DNA from: Saturnia japonica
Taxonomy: Eukaryota; Arthropoda; Insecta; Lepidoptera; Saturniidae
DNA length: 64,000 nt
Assembly: GCA_033032175.1 (NCBI GenBank)
Contig: CM065325.1
Span: 1,516,930-1,580,929 of the forward strand
Direction of reading: 5' to 3'
Position numbers and translations under genes: made by a program. Below, one piece after another: positions 10,161 to 21,000 of this stretch. Each line of letters starts with the position of its first letter. The first letter of the stretch is position 1. Under the pieces are notes generated by a model, which was not told the origin of the DNA, did no database searches, and saw only the letters and a list, made by a program, of their open reading frames with translations.

Positions 10161-11071
10161 GCCCGCACGTCGGCAGGGAGTACGAAGCGGCGATCGCTCG
10201 CCTCTTCGACCTCTCTCGAGGCCTCTCCGATGCCGACCTGCAGGTGGTCGACCAGGGAATCGATCGCGAGATCTACATCCGCAACGGACCCCAATACGTC
10301 CGGGATCCTATCTAAACTGGACGAGGACGGCCTGTCCGCAAGATAATGTTTTAACTTAGCATAGTCAACCACTTGGACCGAAGGAGGGCTAGAGTCGTCT
10401 GGTTGACCTAGCTGCATGATGACCGGACGGTGGTCGGAGTCGAGCTCGTGTACGACTCGAATGAGTCGTAACCGAAGCGCGATACCTTTAATGAGAGCTA
10501 CATCAAGCACTGTCGGCATACAGTTGTCTTGAAAGTGGGTGGGAGTGGGTGGTGCTATGACATCAAAGTTTAGCACGTTCGTTAACTCTTCGAGTTTAAC
10601 CCCATTACTGGAGTCTTTCCAATTGTTAAACGAAGTGTGTCCACAATTAAGGTCACCCGCTATAATGACCGATTCACCGAGCGAAAGTAGTTTTTCTAGG
10701 TCAGACCTGAGAGGCTCTTTCTTCGGCGAGAGATAAACTGAAACTAACATTATGGACGGGTGGTCGGTCATTCCTAGTCTACACACGGATACTTCCATAT
10801 TGGTAAGTATCGGAGGATCTACCGGCGTACAATATAACGATCTTTGGTAATAAATGAGAGTGCCGCCCCCGCGGCCGGCCCGGTCATTCCTTACAATATT
10901 GTAGTTCGCGATTTTTGGATCACGTTTAGCACGCTTTAAGAGCGTCTCCTGCACTAAAAGAACATCTACTTGGTGATCTTTAAGAAAGGTCGCGACGAGA
11001 TCACGCTGCGGAAGTAGGCTTCGCGCGTTAAAAAATGAAAGATTTAACGCTTTCTGTTTAAACTTAGCCAT
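10154..11071 (-). pseudogene. Jockey ORF2, endonuclease part
   Basis: The apurinic-like endonuclease domain that opens ORF2 and nicks target DNA. Visible motifs are SFFNARSL near the start, the catalytic Glu in VQETLL, GDLNCGHTSF, VLDVAL and the terminal DSDHRPV. Translation would start at the ATG at 11071, nine bases after the ORF1 stop, as in the full copy. The frameshift at its end cuts it from RT. Confidence 0.92.
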
Positions 11072-11080
11072 TGAAAGGCC

Positions 11081-11362
11081 CTAATTTTTATTACTCGCCT
11101 CGCGGTCGAGACGTTGTAGTGTCTCTACGAGGCGGGGGAATGCGCAAGCGGTCTTGATGAGACCGAAGCGCTCCAAATGGTCATTGTAATCGATGAGCTC
11201 GCGGATATCGTGCTCGCGGGTGAGTAGTATCATTAAGTCGTTACTATTAACGACAGTGTTAGCGGGCGCGCGGGGCGCAGGAGCGCGGGGCGCGGGAATA
11301 TCCATAGCCATAAGGGGCTGTGGATTGGGGCGGCGGGGGCCCCATGCGTTCTGCGATGAACG
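11081..11362 (-). pseudogene. Jockey ORF1, C-terminal remnant
   Basis: Encodes the last 75-90 residues of ORF1p, nearly identical to the end of the 630-residue protein at 56395-58287 (PAPRAPAPRAPANTVVNSND, then a helical end). The zinc knuckles and N-terminus are lost by 5' truncation at 11362. Confidence 0.9.
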
Positions 11363-11438
11363 TGTGCTGGTTAAACATGGCGGACAAGCCGGGGCTCGGA
11401 GTGTGCGCGCATGCGTCGTTTGTTTATGTTACACGTTT

Positions 11439-11937
11439 CTATTTTTTTTTCAAATCATGTAAAGGTAAAATAATTTGTATTGATTTGGTATCTTTCATTT
11501 CATACATGTAAAAATGCATCCTAAATGTAATTTTACACTTTAAAGTACAAACATACTACATTTTATTCAATTCGGTCGAGTAGTTTTTGCGTGATTGGTG
11601 TTCAAACATACCGACAAACAGACAGATAAAACTTTCAAAAACTATGGAAATATGTTCTGTCCATTTTTCTAAACCCCCGTATTATTTTTTTCTCAAATAT
11701 CTTTAATGTACACATTTCGACTCTTTATTTTTTATACTTATAAAATTTTACTTAAAAATTTTTGTTGTTGTTGTTAGATTGGCACAACAGATTTTTTTTA
11801 TTTTGGAGCAAAGTTTGAGTTGCATCTGTCATTTATATTAAATAAAGTGCTGTTTTTAGTTAGATCATATCTAATGTGTATTGCGAATGCGTTTAAGAGA
11901 GCAAATTTGACGAAAAAGATCAGATATGTGAAAATTA
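11439..11937. other. AT-rich intergenic stretch
   Basis: No clear gene. The right part may belong to the mariner relic that follows: 11890-11937 reads basic residues typical of the region before the second catalytic Asp. Confidence 0.4.
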
Positions 11938-12280
11938 AAATTCTTGGATTATGCACCACGATAATGCGCCTTCGCACAAGGCCATCATTGTGAACTAATT
12001 TTTGACCAAAAACTCAACATATACCATCGAGCAACCACCTTATTCACCTCGTATGACTCCAGCCGTCTTCTTTATTTTCCCTAAACTCAAATTACCACTT
12101 CGTGGCACCCGTTTTTATTCGGTAGAAGACATAAAGTAGAATTCGCGACGAGGACTAAACTCAGTTCCGGAAAAATCGTTAAAAAAATATTTTGATGATT
12201 GGATTATTCTTTGGCGTAAGTGTATCGTTTCAGAAGGAGCATACTTTGAAGGCGATAAAATAAATTTGGATGAACAACTA
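11938..12280 (+). pseudogene. Mariner transposase relic, C-terminal half
   Basis: The plus strand reads WIMHHDNAPSHKAII, then IEQPPYSPRMTP, KLKLPLRGTRF and, after small indels, FDDWIILWRKCI and EGAYFEGDKINLD. These are C-terminal landmarks of a mariner transposase. The spacing from the Asp of HHDNAP to the expected third Asp is 34 residues (DD34D), but that third Asp is Val here. An in-frame stop follows the first motif and further frame changes occur, so it is an old dead copy. No TIR was located. Confidence 0.75.
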
Positions 12281-12679
12281 ACATTTTGTGTATTATTGAT
12301 ATTTTCCCGGTACATTTTTGACAGAGTAGTATATACATATAAAACGCAGTTGTTATTTACATCCCGTAATTTTATTTTTATTTATAATATTTACAATTCA
12401 TATGCCGTATCAATTGAGCAATGGCATGTATTTCCCATGTACAATTTTCAAAAAAATCAGTCGAACATTATTGTTCTATTTTATGATTAATTGTAATATA
12501 TTATTATATATTCATAAAACCTCACAATTTATGGTATGATGTATACTTCCCTCTACAAAATTCGATCAATATTGCTTGAGAATGGGTAAAAATTTGATTT
12601 TTTAACGTCTTTTTTTAAGATTTCTAGAAGTAATATTGATAATTATTATAGCAAAAGGTAGCAAGACATTACTTTACTA

Positions 12680-13736
12680 CAGCACACTAAAGTAAACAGT
12701 ATGTTATATTGACTGTGTTCTTGAAAAAATTTTATTACATAAAGCCGCACGCATGGTAGATAAAGACGCACATGGGCTGCCCTCTGACCGTATTTCTTGG
12801 GCTCCCTATTTACGTATTTGATCATGCTACAATAAAATGTTATTATTTTTCCACCAAAATATATTATCTACTGGAAATTATTTAAGTTTTAATTTAAGGT
12901 ATTTCTACTTGGGTTATATTTCTAGTTTCAAAAGTGATTGTGAGTTAGTACTTAAGATGGGAAAGTACATTTTTTAAATAAAGTTTTGTTAAAGGTTAAT
13001 AAATCAAGAATGCAATTAAATTCTAGGAGGCTAATAATATAATATTTCGTCATTAGTTATTAATATAAGAAAGCGGAAGAGTTTTTTGTTTCTTTGTTTA
13101 AACACGTTAATCTCTGAAACTACCAGTCGAATGATTTTTTTTTTTTTGTATATTATAGCCAGGCTTACGAGGAATAGTATAGGCTATTTAAGATTAGAGT
13201 ATACCTCTCAGCTGGCTTAAAATATTGATTTTTGTAACGTAAGTCGGAAGTCGAGGCCCTTCCGAATTGTTTTATCCACGTGCACTAGCGTAATCGTTAA
13301 TGCTAAAGAAATAGAGTGTTGTACAAAAATATTGACCATTAGTATATCTGAAAAAAAGTAACTGATAGCATATGTCTGTCTCTTATACATAAGCCACAAT
13401 AACATTAATTGTAACAAAGTTTTGTTGAAACTTAAAAAAATGTTGAAAAACATTATTTTTAGGCATGGCATATTAATCCTTACCATCAACAGTAACTTCA
13501 TAATAAAGAAAATTTAATGAAGTAAAATTTTAATCTTTATAGTATGTTATTTAGACACATTGTTTAGGAGATAATGAAACATAAAAATAATTTATACTTG
13601 GGGGTAGAACAATTAGGATAGACTATACGGGAGCGTTTGTCGGATAAAATTAACATAAGTGAAACCGTGGGGCACAGCTAGTTAGTTATAAATTGCTTAA
13701 TCGTTAAGACGTTATACTGTTTACTTTAGTGTACTG
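12680..13736. mobile_element. Element with 23-bp terminal inverted repeats, no ORF
   Basis: 12680-12702 and 13714-13736 are inverted copies differing at one base; the core is ACTAAAGTAAACAGTAT, starting CAG at the left. The 1.06-kb interior has no convincing coding region, so it resembles a non-autonomous DNA transposon. No target-site duplication is evident. A separate repeat with an ACTAGCTGTGCC-type terminus lies inside at about 13070-13685. Confidence 0.55.
13070..13685 (-). repeat. Interspersed repeat ending ACTAGCTGTGCC
   Basis: At 13659-13683 the plus strand reads GTGAAACCGTGGGGCACAGCTAGT. This is the reverse complement of the ACTAGCTGTGC-CCGCGGCTTC terminus seen at 33370. The segment near 13090-13150, a TTTGTTTAAACACGTTAAT block then a poly-T tract, fits a known style of dispersed lepidopteran repeat. 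Class unknown; boundaries approximate. Confidence 0.4.
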
Positions 13737-15580
13737 TGACTTGCGCGCGTATATCCCGTAATTTCACGTGCTTCGCTTCCTCACTACATTACTCGCCCCG
13801 TTGTCGTCTATTGTACCTCGTCCCCGCCAATGTCTGTTGGAAACCTTGGATGGTCACGCGCGAATTTGTACGACTATAGCTCACTCAGCTCACGCAAACA
13901 TAGGGCCGCGCGCAAAGATGAGTTGAAGACTCTCTATACCTTTCTGACGGAGACAAACATAACCATTGTGCGCATTCAATTCGTACTATAGGTGTAGAAG
14001 TTTAACGTACAATACAATTCGTATATAGTGTGAGCCTGGCCTAATATGCTTAACAACAAGCTTGAACACCATCAAAACATTATTATTTTATTAACTGACT
14101 GATACTAACCGAGTTATGTAATGCTTAGAATATTCAACAACTTTATTTAATTGCCTAACTCAATTAATAATTTTATTATTGTACGGACGCGGATGCTAGT
14201 TTTATCGCTTATAAATATGGGAAAGAAGAAACAAATTCATTTCATACTAAAACTGAGATTAGGTGTTAAAATGTATTTACATTTACCTATATTTATAGGT
14301 ACCATATTTAAAAAAGAAATTAATGTTTTTTGGAGTTGACTCAATAAGAATCGATTTTCAATTTAATGCGAAGTGAAATTAATAAAAGCGTTAATTTAAA
14401 AGCGTTACGTTTTTCTGCGCAGCGTATCTTACACACCTTTTACTTTGAAATCATGTATGTAGTTATACTTGTAAAGAGTAAACTCCAGTCATGCCTTGGA
14501 GCTGACATATACTTTTTTTTCCTTTTTTCTTAACAAACAAATCATTTTTTTAATGGTCGAGTAGCTTCAAAACAATACAATATATCTTTATTTGTCTCAA
14601 TATGGTGTAACAAATCTTAATTTTTTTTTAAATATCCATCATATAATGCCATTTGTGGCGTACAAATTATATACAATCATATACATACATACATACAACA
14701 AATTATGTTATAGGTAATAAAAATAATTAAATGTCCAAACGAGTAAATATTATTATTTATATTAAAACACACTTTTATTGCACAATAGATGTTAATATAT
14801 TATAATGTGGATGATATTAAAATGTCGTTAAAAAAGTCATTAATGCTATATAATACTTACAATTCAACTTCTTTCTAAATATGTATAACTTTAATTCTTT
14901 ATAAGCCACACTGACCTGGATCTCAAAATAGCTCTTGTGAAATTATAACATTTGTCATGGATCTACTTGAATTACCTAAAGAAGGGCAAGATGATAATCT
15001 TTTACTTCTATCCTTTTTTTTTATAACTGTGCTCCAATTTCACACCACACTTTGTCTTTTTTTCTTGTAGTAATTGGTATTGATAGACATCAATGAAATT
15101 AAAAATTTTGAAAATAACTCAATAGATGCATTTTTTTCAGTTAATCGAGAAATTAACGTGATTATATACGCAGCTACAGTGCAAGCGCGAGCGCATACTT
15201 GCATAGTACATTTATTAATAGGTCGTCCTGTCTAGGCGTCACAGACACCACAGACGCTTTTCTCGAAAGTCCACCTTTAAAAAATACATAATACATACAT
15301 CTCAAATCCCCAGCGTACGAGTAAACTGTTCAACAAAGAATTATTCTTTTTTCTTTTTTTTAATTCAGTTTTTGCCAATCAAAGAGATCAAGTGAAAAAG
15401 AGATTGGTCGGTTGTCGGTTAGCTGGGGTTAACGATGCGGGGCGGCGGCGCACTTTATATATCCCAAAAATAACGTAAAAAAAACGCACCAACTCTAAAC
15501 AAGATATCGAGATTGGACGGTGAAGACCAGGAGAACCATCTCAATGTATGAAAAAGTGTCTGTTGAAAATCGTTAAATTA
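13737..15580. other. AT-rich intergenic stretch
   Basis: Contains a (CATA)n microsatellite near 14681-14696 and a less AT-rich patch at 13740-13990. The ORFs present (for example 14151-14339) have no recognisable features. At its right end lies the R1 target sequence, GGATGGCAAGTTA (15581-15593). Confidence 0.5.
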
Positions 15581-15593
15581 GGATGGCAAGTTA

Positions 15594-16208
15594 GGGACAA
15601 GAGTCGAGCGGTTCACTTTTAAGCTGTTCCGCGGTTGAAAAATCCTAAAAATAGGTTGTTTTGCGTTAAAACATTGGGTGATATATAAAAAGTTGTGCGG
15701 TAAAAAGGTGCATCCGATAGGGAAAAAATTATTGTTCTAAGTGAAGTGGTTCCCGAGTTATTGCAAAAAGAGTGATTTTTTTTTTTTACATGGCTGGCGG
15801 ACCACGCCTGATGTGACGTCACGAACCCCTAACCCCCTTGTCGTGCATAGTGTGGCGCATAACGGAGAGATTTCCCCAGAACCATAGACTTTGTTTCCCC
15901 CACATTCTTTTTCGGCAACTTACCGGTTTTCTGGAGAAGGTTGGATTGGGTTGGGGGAACGACTTGGTTATTGACCCGGACTTGGTACCCCTTTTTACTG
16001 TTTTTTTTTTTTTTTTTTTTTTTATTGATTCTAGTATTTGGTTAGTGGTTAGAGTTTTATTTTGCTGGCATAGGGTGGAGATTTGCTCCCTCTATTGGAC
16101 TGCGCCCTTAAATCTGGCTGATCTACCGCCACATGATGCCCAGGGGATAAAAGTGCTGTGTTTCTGGACGACATTGTTGTTGCTCAGAGGCAAATCTCAC
16201 ACACGGAG
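15594..16208 (+). promoter_or_regulatory. 5' UTR of R1-clade copy A
   Basis: Non-coding leader up to the ORF1 ATG at 16209. Holds a T24-type run near 16002-16023. Internal promoter activity is expected for this group but no motif was identified. Confidence 0.5.
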
Positions 16209-18096
16209 ATGTCAAAGAATTCTGCGGCGCGCAAGCGTGCTGCGGGGGAGGAGGCAATCCTATCTGATCCGGAGATCACGATTGCGGAGGCTCCTAAGGT
16301 TGCTAGGGCCCGGAGGGGCAAAGATCGAGGTAGATCGAGCTCTGCGTCCTCCAGACGCTCGATTGTGGGAGAAGCGGACGGGTCCTATGACCGTGCGCTT
16401 GGGAGAAGTGCCTTTTTGAAGGATATGGACGATGGAGGGGATACTGATGTGGAGGATTTATCCATCCTTGACGTCCACCAGCTGGATGAGGGCAGGATGA
16501 GGACTCTTGCGGAGAAGAGAGTGGCCGACATCTTGGAGGTGTGCAAGAAGTCGGGGAACCTAAAGGGGACATGCGTGAAAACGCTCAATCAAGGGCGCGG
16601 CCAGGTCCCTCCGTGAGGTAGTAGATGTGCTGCTTGTGCGCACGACATCGGAGGAAACTGCGCGCCTCAGTAGAGAGACGACATTCCTCCGCCGTCAGGT
16701 GGACGACCTTAGAGCCGAAGTGCTGGCATGGAGGAAAGAGGCAAATGCCAAAAAGGCTATGCCCCCACCTCCTCCGCCGCCGCCTCCTCCACCGCCGCCA
16801 GAACCTCCTGCGGCTGAGTGGAAGCAGGCTTTGGCGGAAGCTGTTGCTGAGTTGAGGAGTATTTGGGGGCAGGTCTTGGATGCACGATTTGCCAACATAG
16901 AGGACAGGCTTCTTCCAGCGCGAGTAATTCGTCCACCACTGGCGGCGGACAAGAGACCTGCAGGCTCTGCAGCATCTGGACTTACCAACGCTGGAACCTT
17001 TGGGCCTGGGTTATCATCAAGGCCCAGGTCTGCCACGCCTTCGTCAAACCGGAGGGCACGGCAGCTCGGTGAGTCAGGGGCGATTACTGCTGCAACTGGC
17101 CCGCAGCCGCTCGGCATGGAGCGGGCACCGCTCCCAGTCTCGACTATCACGCAGGCCTTGACTGGGGCTGAGGCAGCGTGGACAACTGTTGTCCGGCGTC
17201 GGCCGAAAAAGGCTGGCGCTGCTACGGTGGTAGTTGCGAAGGCGTGCGCTCCTACGCCACAGAAGGGGACCGGGGACAAGCCTAAGGCCAAGCTCCCCTC
17301 GTCTCCTAAGTCGGCTGCAGTGGTAGTCACATTGCAGCCTGAGGCGCTGAGGAAGGGGATGACTTATAGGGAGGCCCTGATCAAAGCAAGGGAGTGTATT
17401 GATCTGCCGGAGCTGGGGATCCTGAAATTGACAACTCGGGAATCCGCTACGGGCTCCCGAGTTATCAAGATCCCAGGCGTTCTAGGTGGGGAACGGGCGG
17501 ACGCTCTTGCCGTCAAGCTGAAGAGTGCCCTAGAAGATGTGGCTACGGTGACTAGGCCCACAAAAAAGGTGGACCTGAGGTTGGTCGGTCTCGACGATAC
17601 CGTAGAGAGAGAAGAAGTTATTGCGATCGCGGCGAGGAAGGGTGGGTGTGAGCCAGCCGAAATAAGGGCTGGCGAAATGCGCCCATATGGGAGGAGTGCA
17701 TATGCGATGCATATGACCCTTCCCCTCGCCGCGGCCAAAGTGTTAGTCGAGGCTGGCCACCTACTTGTCGGGTGGAGCTCTGCACAAGTGCAGGTGATGG
17801 GGGACAAGCCCATGCGTTGTTATAAATGCATGGGCTTGGCCCACACACGCGCAGTATGCCCATCGGACGCGGAGAGGGGTGGGCTCTGCTTCCGGTGTGG
17901 GGAAGCAGGGCACTTGGCGATGGACTGTAGGGCCAATGTTCTACGTTGTGCAGTGTGCGCTGATGGGAGGAGGCCTTCAATGCATCAGATGGGGGGAAGG
18001 GAGTGCAGGCCCCCTCCCATCAAGAGGGGAGTGCAGCGTATGGCCGCACCCGAAGTGAGTGGCTCTAGGCCTGAGGTAGCTGTTATGGACTCTTAA
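16209..18096 (+). pseudogene. R1-clade ORF1 (Gag-like), one frameshift
   Basis: ORF1p binds element RNA to form the ribonucleoprotein. Reading starts at ATG 16209 (MSKNSAARKR) and is open to about 16590. One extra base (or two missing) then moves it into the frame that is open from 16579 to the stop at 18094. After the shift come a coiled-coil-like stretch (SLREVVDVLL, LRRQVDDLRAEVLAW), a run of 13 prolines near 16764-16802 and a central domain. A zinc-knuckle cluster follows: CYKCMGLAHTRAVC, CFRCGEAGHLAMDC and a partial CAVC. Without the shift the protein would be about 628 residues, usual for the clade. Confidence 0.85.
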
Positions 18097-21000
18097 TGGA
18101 GTACGCCCATGGCAGCTACCTCCAGGGGAATTTAAACCACTCCGCCACTGCACAGGATCTCCTTGTTCAGTCAGTGGCGGAGTGGAATATCAATGTTGCG
18201 GTTGCCGCGGAGCCATACCACGTTCCGGCCCAATGCAAATGGGCTGGGGACCTGGATGGCTCCGTGGCAGTGTATAGTCCGGAAATACCCCTCTCTGTCA
18301 AAGAGAGGGGGGCGGGGTTCGTGGCGGTCGCCTGGGGAGGGTACGCCATTATAGGAGTGTACTTCTCCCCTAACCGGGCCCTGGTGGAGTTCGAGGCCTT
18401 TCTCGACTCACTGGGGCTGGCGGTGAGGTGGCTAGCGCCGCTCCCCATCATCCTACTTGGCGACCTAAATGCTAAGTCGGAAGCGTGGGGGGCGGTGGCC
18501 ACGAACCCTCGAGGTACGGCCGTTGAGGAGTGGGCAGTCCAGGTTGTGCTGTCCCTCCTCAACAGGGGGACGACGCACACGTGCGTGCGACATAATGGGG
18601 GGTCGGTGGTGGACCTATCGTTCGCCACTCCGTCCGTCGCACGCCGTGTGCGAGGATGGAGGGTACTGGAGGAGGTGGAGACCTTGTCTGATCATAGATA
18701 TATTAGATTTGAGGTCTCCACCTCTTCAGGAGAGCTGGCGTCCAGCCCTCGTAGTGGGGCAACATTTCCCCGCTGGGCGCTTGGCCGCCTTGAACGGGAG
18801 AGAGCGGAAGAGGCGGCCATCGTCCAGAGCTGGCTGGCGCCAGCTTTGAGGATTGAAGATGTCGACGCGATCGCGGGCCGTTTCCGTAAGGCCCTTACGG
18901 CAGTCTGCAACGCGTCGATGCCGCGGAGCAAAAACCGCCCGCGAGGCAGGCGGGCGGTGTATTGGTGGACCCCGGAGATTGCCGATCTCCGAGTGGCCTG
19001 CTCCGCGGCGCGGCGGCAGCTTCAACGCTGCCGCCGGCGGCAAATTCGGATAGAGAGGGAGGAGGCCCGGCTGCTTGGCCACTACAGGGAGGCTAGGAAG
19101 TCCCTGCAGGTGGCCATCAGCCGGGCAAAGGATGAGCAGTGGGAGGAGCTCCTCAGGGCCCTGGACAGGGACCCGTGGGGGCGCCCGTACCGGGTAGCCC
19201 GGAAGAAGTTCCGGGGGCAGGCGCCCCCTTTAACGGAGTCTCTGGACTCAGAGGTCCTAGCGAGGGTCGTGGACACGCTGCTGCCCGACCCTCCGGAGCT
19301 CCTCCCGCCTCCCATGTCAGATGGGAGCGCTGTTGCGGAGGAGCTGTTACCACCCCCCCCCCCCCCCCCCCCCGTCACTGAGGAGGAGATGGGATCGGTG
19401 GTGGAGCGCCTCCGCAACACTCGGAGCGCGCCAGGCCTGGACGGAGGTCCGGGCCGGGTGTTAGGTGTGGCGCTGAAACACATGGAGGTAGAGCTTCGGG
19501 AGCTGTTCAACCGATGTTTGTCGGTTGGACGGTTCCCGAAGCTCTGGAAGATGGGGCGGCTCTGCCTTCTGGGGAACGAGGGTCGCCCCCCGGACTGCTC
19601 GTCCTCGTACCGGCCCCTTGTGCTGCTGGACGACACGGGGAAGATGCTGGAGCGCATTCTGGCATCTCGTGTCGTCCGGCACATGGCGGAAGTTGGGCCG
19701 GTACTTTCGAACCGGCAGTTTGGTTTCCGGAGAGGGCGTTCAACGCTGGACGCCCTCTCCACCCTGAAGGAGTGGTCCGCGGAGGCGGCCGAGGGGGGAG
19801 GTAGGTTGTTGGCGGTGTCGATTGACATCGCCAACGCCTTCAACAGTCTGTCGCACGGTGTTATACGGGAGGCGCTCCGGTTTTTCGGAGTGCCCTCGTA
19901 CCTGCGGCGGCTGTTGGGGGACTACCTCCAGGGCAGGGAGGTCGCCTTCGTGGACGGGAGGGGCAATGTGGTTCGGCGGCACGTGGGGTGCGGTGTTCCA
20001 CAGGGGTCGGTGTTGGGGCCGCTCCTGTGGAACATGGGCTACGACTGGGTGCTCCGCGTAGCGCTCCCTTCGGGGATCCGCGTGCTATGCTACGCGGACG
20101 ACACCCTAGTCGTTGCCCAGGGGGGGACTTTTGAAGAGATGGCGCGCCTGGCCACAGAGGGCACTGCCCTCGTGGTCGGACGCATAAAGGCGTTAGGCCT
20201 CAGGGTGGCGGCCGAGAAGACCGAGGCCATACTCTTTCATGGGCCTCGGTGTGGGCCGCCTCCTGGGGCCCACATAAATGTGGAGGGAGTGAGGGTCCGG
20301 GTTGGGGCCCAGATGAAATATCTGGGCCTCATCCTGGACGGACGTTGGCGGTTCGAGTCCCACTTTAAGGGACTCGAACCGCGGATAGTGGGAGCGGCGG
20401 CGGCTCTCGGCCGGCTTCTTCCGAACTCGGGGGGGCCGAGCGCGAGCTGTCGCCGCTTGTTTGCCGGAGTGGTGAGGAGCATGGCCGTCTACGGGGCACC
20501 GATCTGGTCGGATTCACTTGGCGCCACGAACAGACGCGTGTTGCGTGCTACGCAGCGTGTCGTGACGCTAAGGGTCATCCGCGGGTACCGGTCGGTGTCC
20601 GCGGGGGCGGCCATGGTTCTTGCCGGCTCCCCGCCGTGGGAGCTGGAGGCGGAGGTGCTCGCCGCCGTGTATGAATTCACGGCGGCGAGAAGAGGGTTAG
20701 GGGAGCCTCCGGCTCCCACTGAGGTGGAGCGGGTCCGGCGGGAGGCCCGGGAAGTGGTATTCAAGAGGTGGGAGGAGGACCTGGCGGACGCGCGCTATGG
20801 GCGTTATACTATAGACGCCGTCCGTCCGGTCCTCCGGGAGTGGTGTGCCAGGGAGCGTGGCTCCCTGAGCTTTAGGCTTGTGCAGGTACTATCCGGACAT
20901 GGTTGTTTCGGGTGGTACCTGCACAAGATAGCACGGAGGGAGCCGAACACTACGTGCCACGAGTGCGGGGCTGCAGAAGACATGGCGCAGCACACTCTGT

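Larger units (their letters stand above)
7666..11362 (-). mobile_element. Jockey-clade element, 5'-truncated copy
   Basis: A 3.7-kb minus-strand copy of the element at 55773-61722. It contains the poly-A tail (as T16), 3' UTR, ORF2 and the last quarter of ORF1, truncated at 11362. Protein identity to the full copy is high: about nine differences in the first 305 residues of ORF2. It is inactivated by a one-base deletion near 10155 and a one-base insertion near 8350. Confidence 0.95.
5226..11433 (-). mobile_element. Ty3/gypsy element, internally deleted, with nested Jockey copies
   Basis: A minus-strand LTR retrotransposon bounded by direct repeats 5226-5877 (3' LTR) and 7371-11433 (5' LTR). 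It is flanked by a 4-5 bp duplication, CGTT(T). Only about 1.5 kb of internal sequence remains: RNase H, part of integrase and the pol C-terminus. Gag, protease and most of the RT are missing. A Jockey 3' fragment interrupts the internal region and further Jockey copies interrupt both LTRs. It cannot encode its own transposition. Confidence 0.85.
7371..11433 (-). repeat. Gypsy 5' LTR, split by Jockey copies
   Basis: 7371-7568 and 11362-11433 together match the 3' LTR. The 48 bp corresponding to 5758-5805 of the other LTR, which include its TATA-like box, are missing. Two Jockey copies (7569-7651 and 7666-11362) fill the gap. The outer end is followed by CGTTT (11434-11438), the target duplication. 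Confidence 0.8.

Noticed and set aside
19082..19843. Long antisense ORFs across the R1-clade and Jockey genes (also 16695-17330, 57801-58211, 9547-9954)
   Set aside because: GC-rich shadow frames of genuine ORFs on the other strand, with no motifs of their own.
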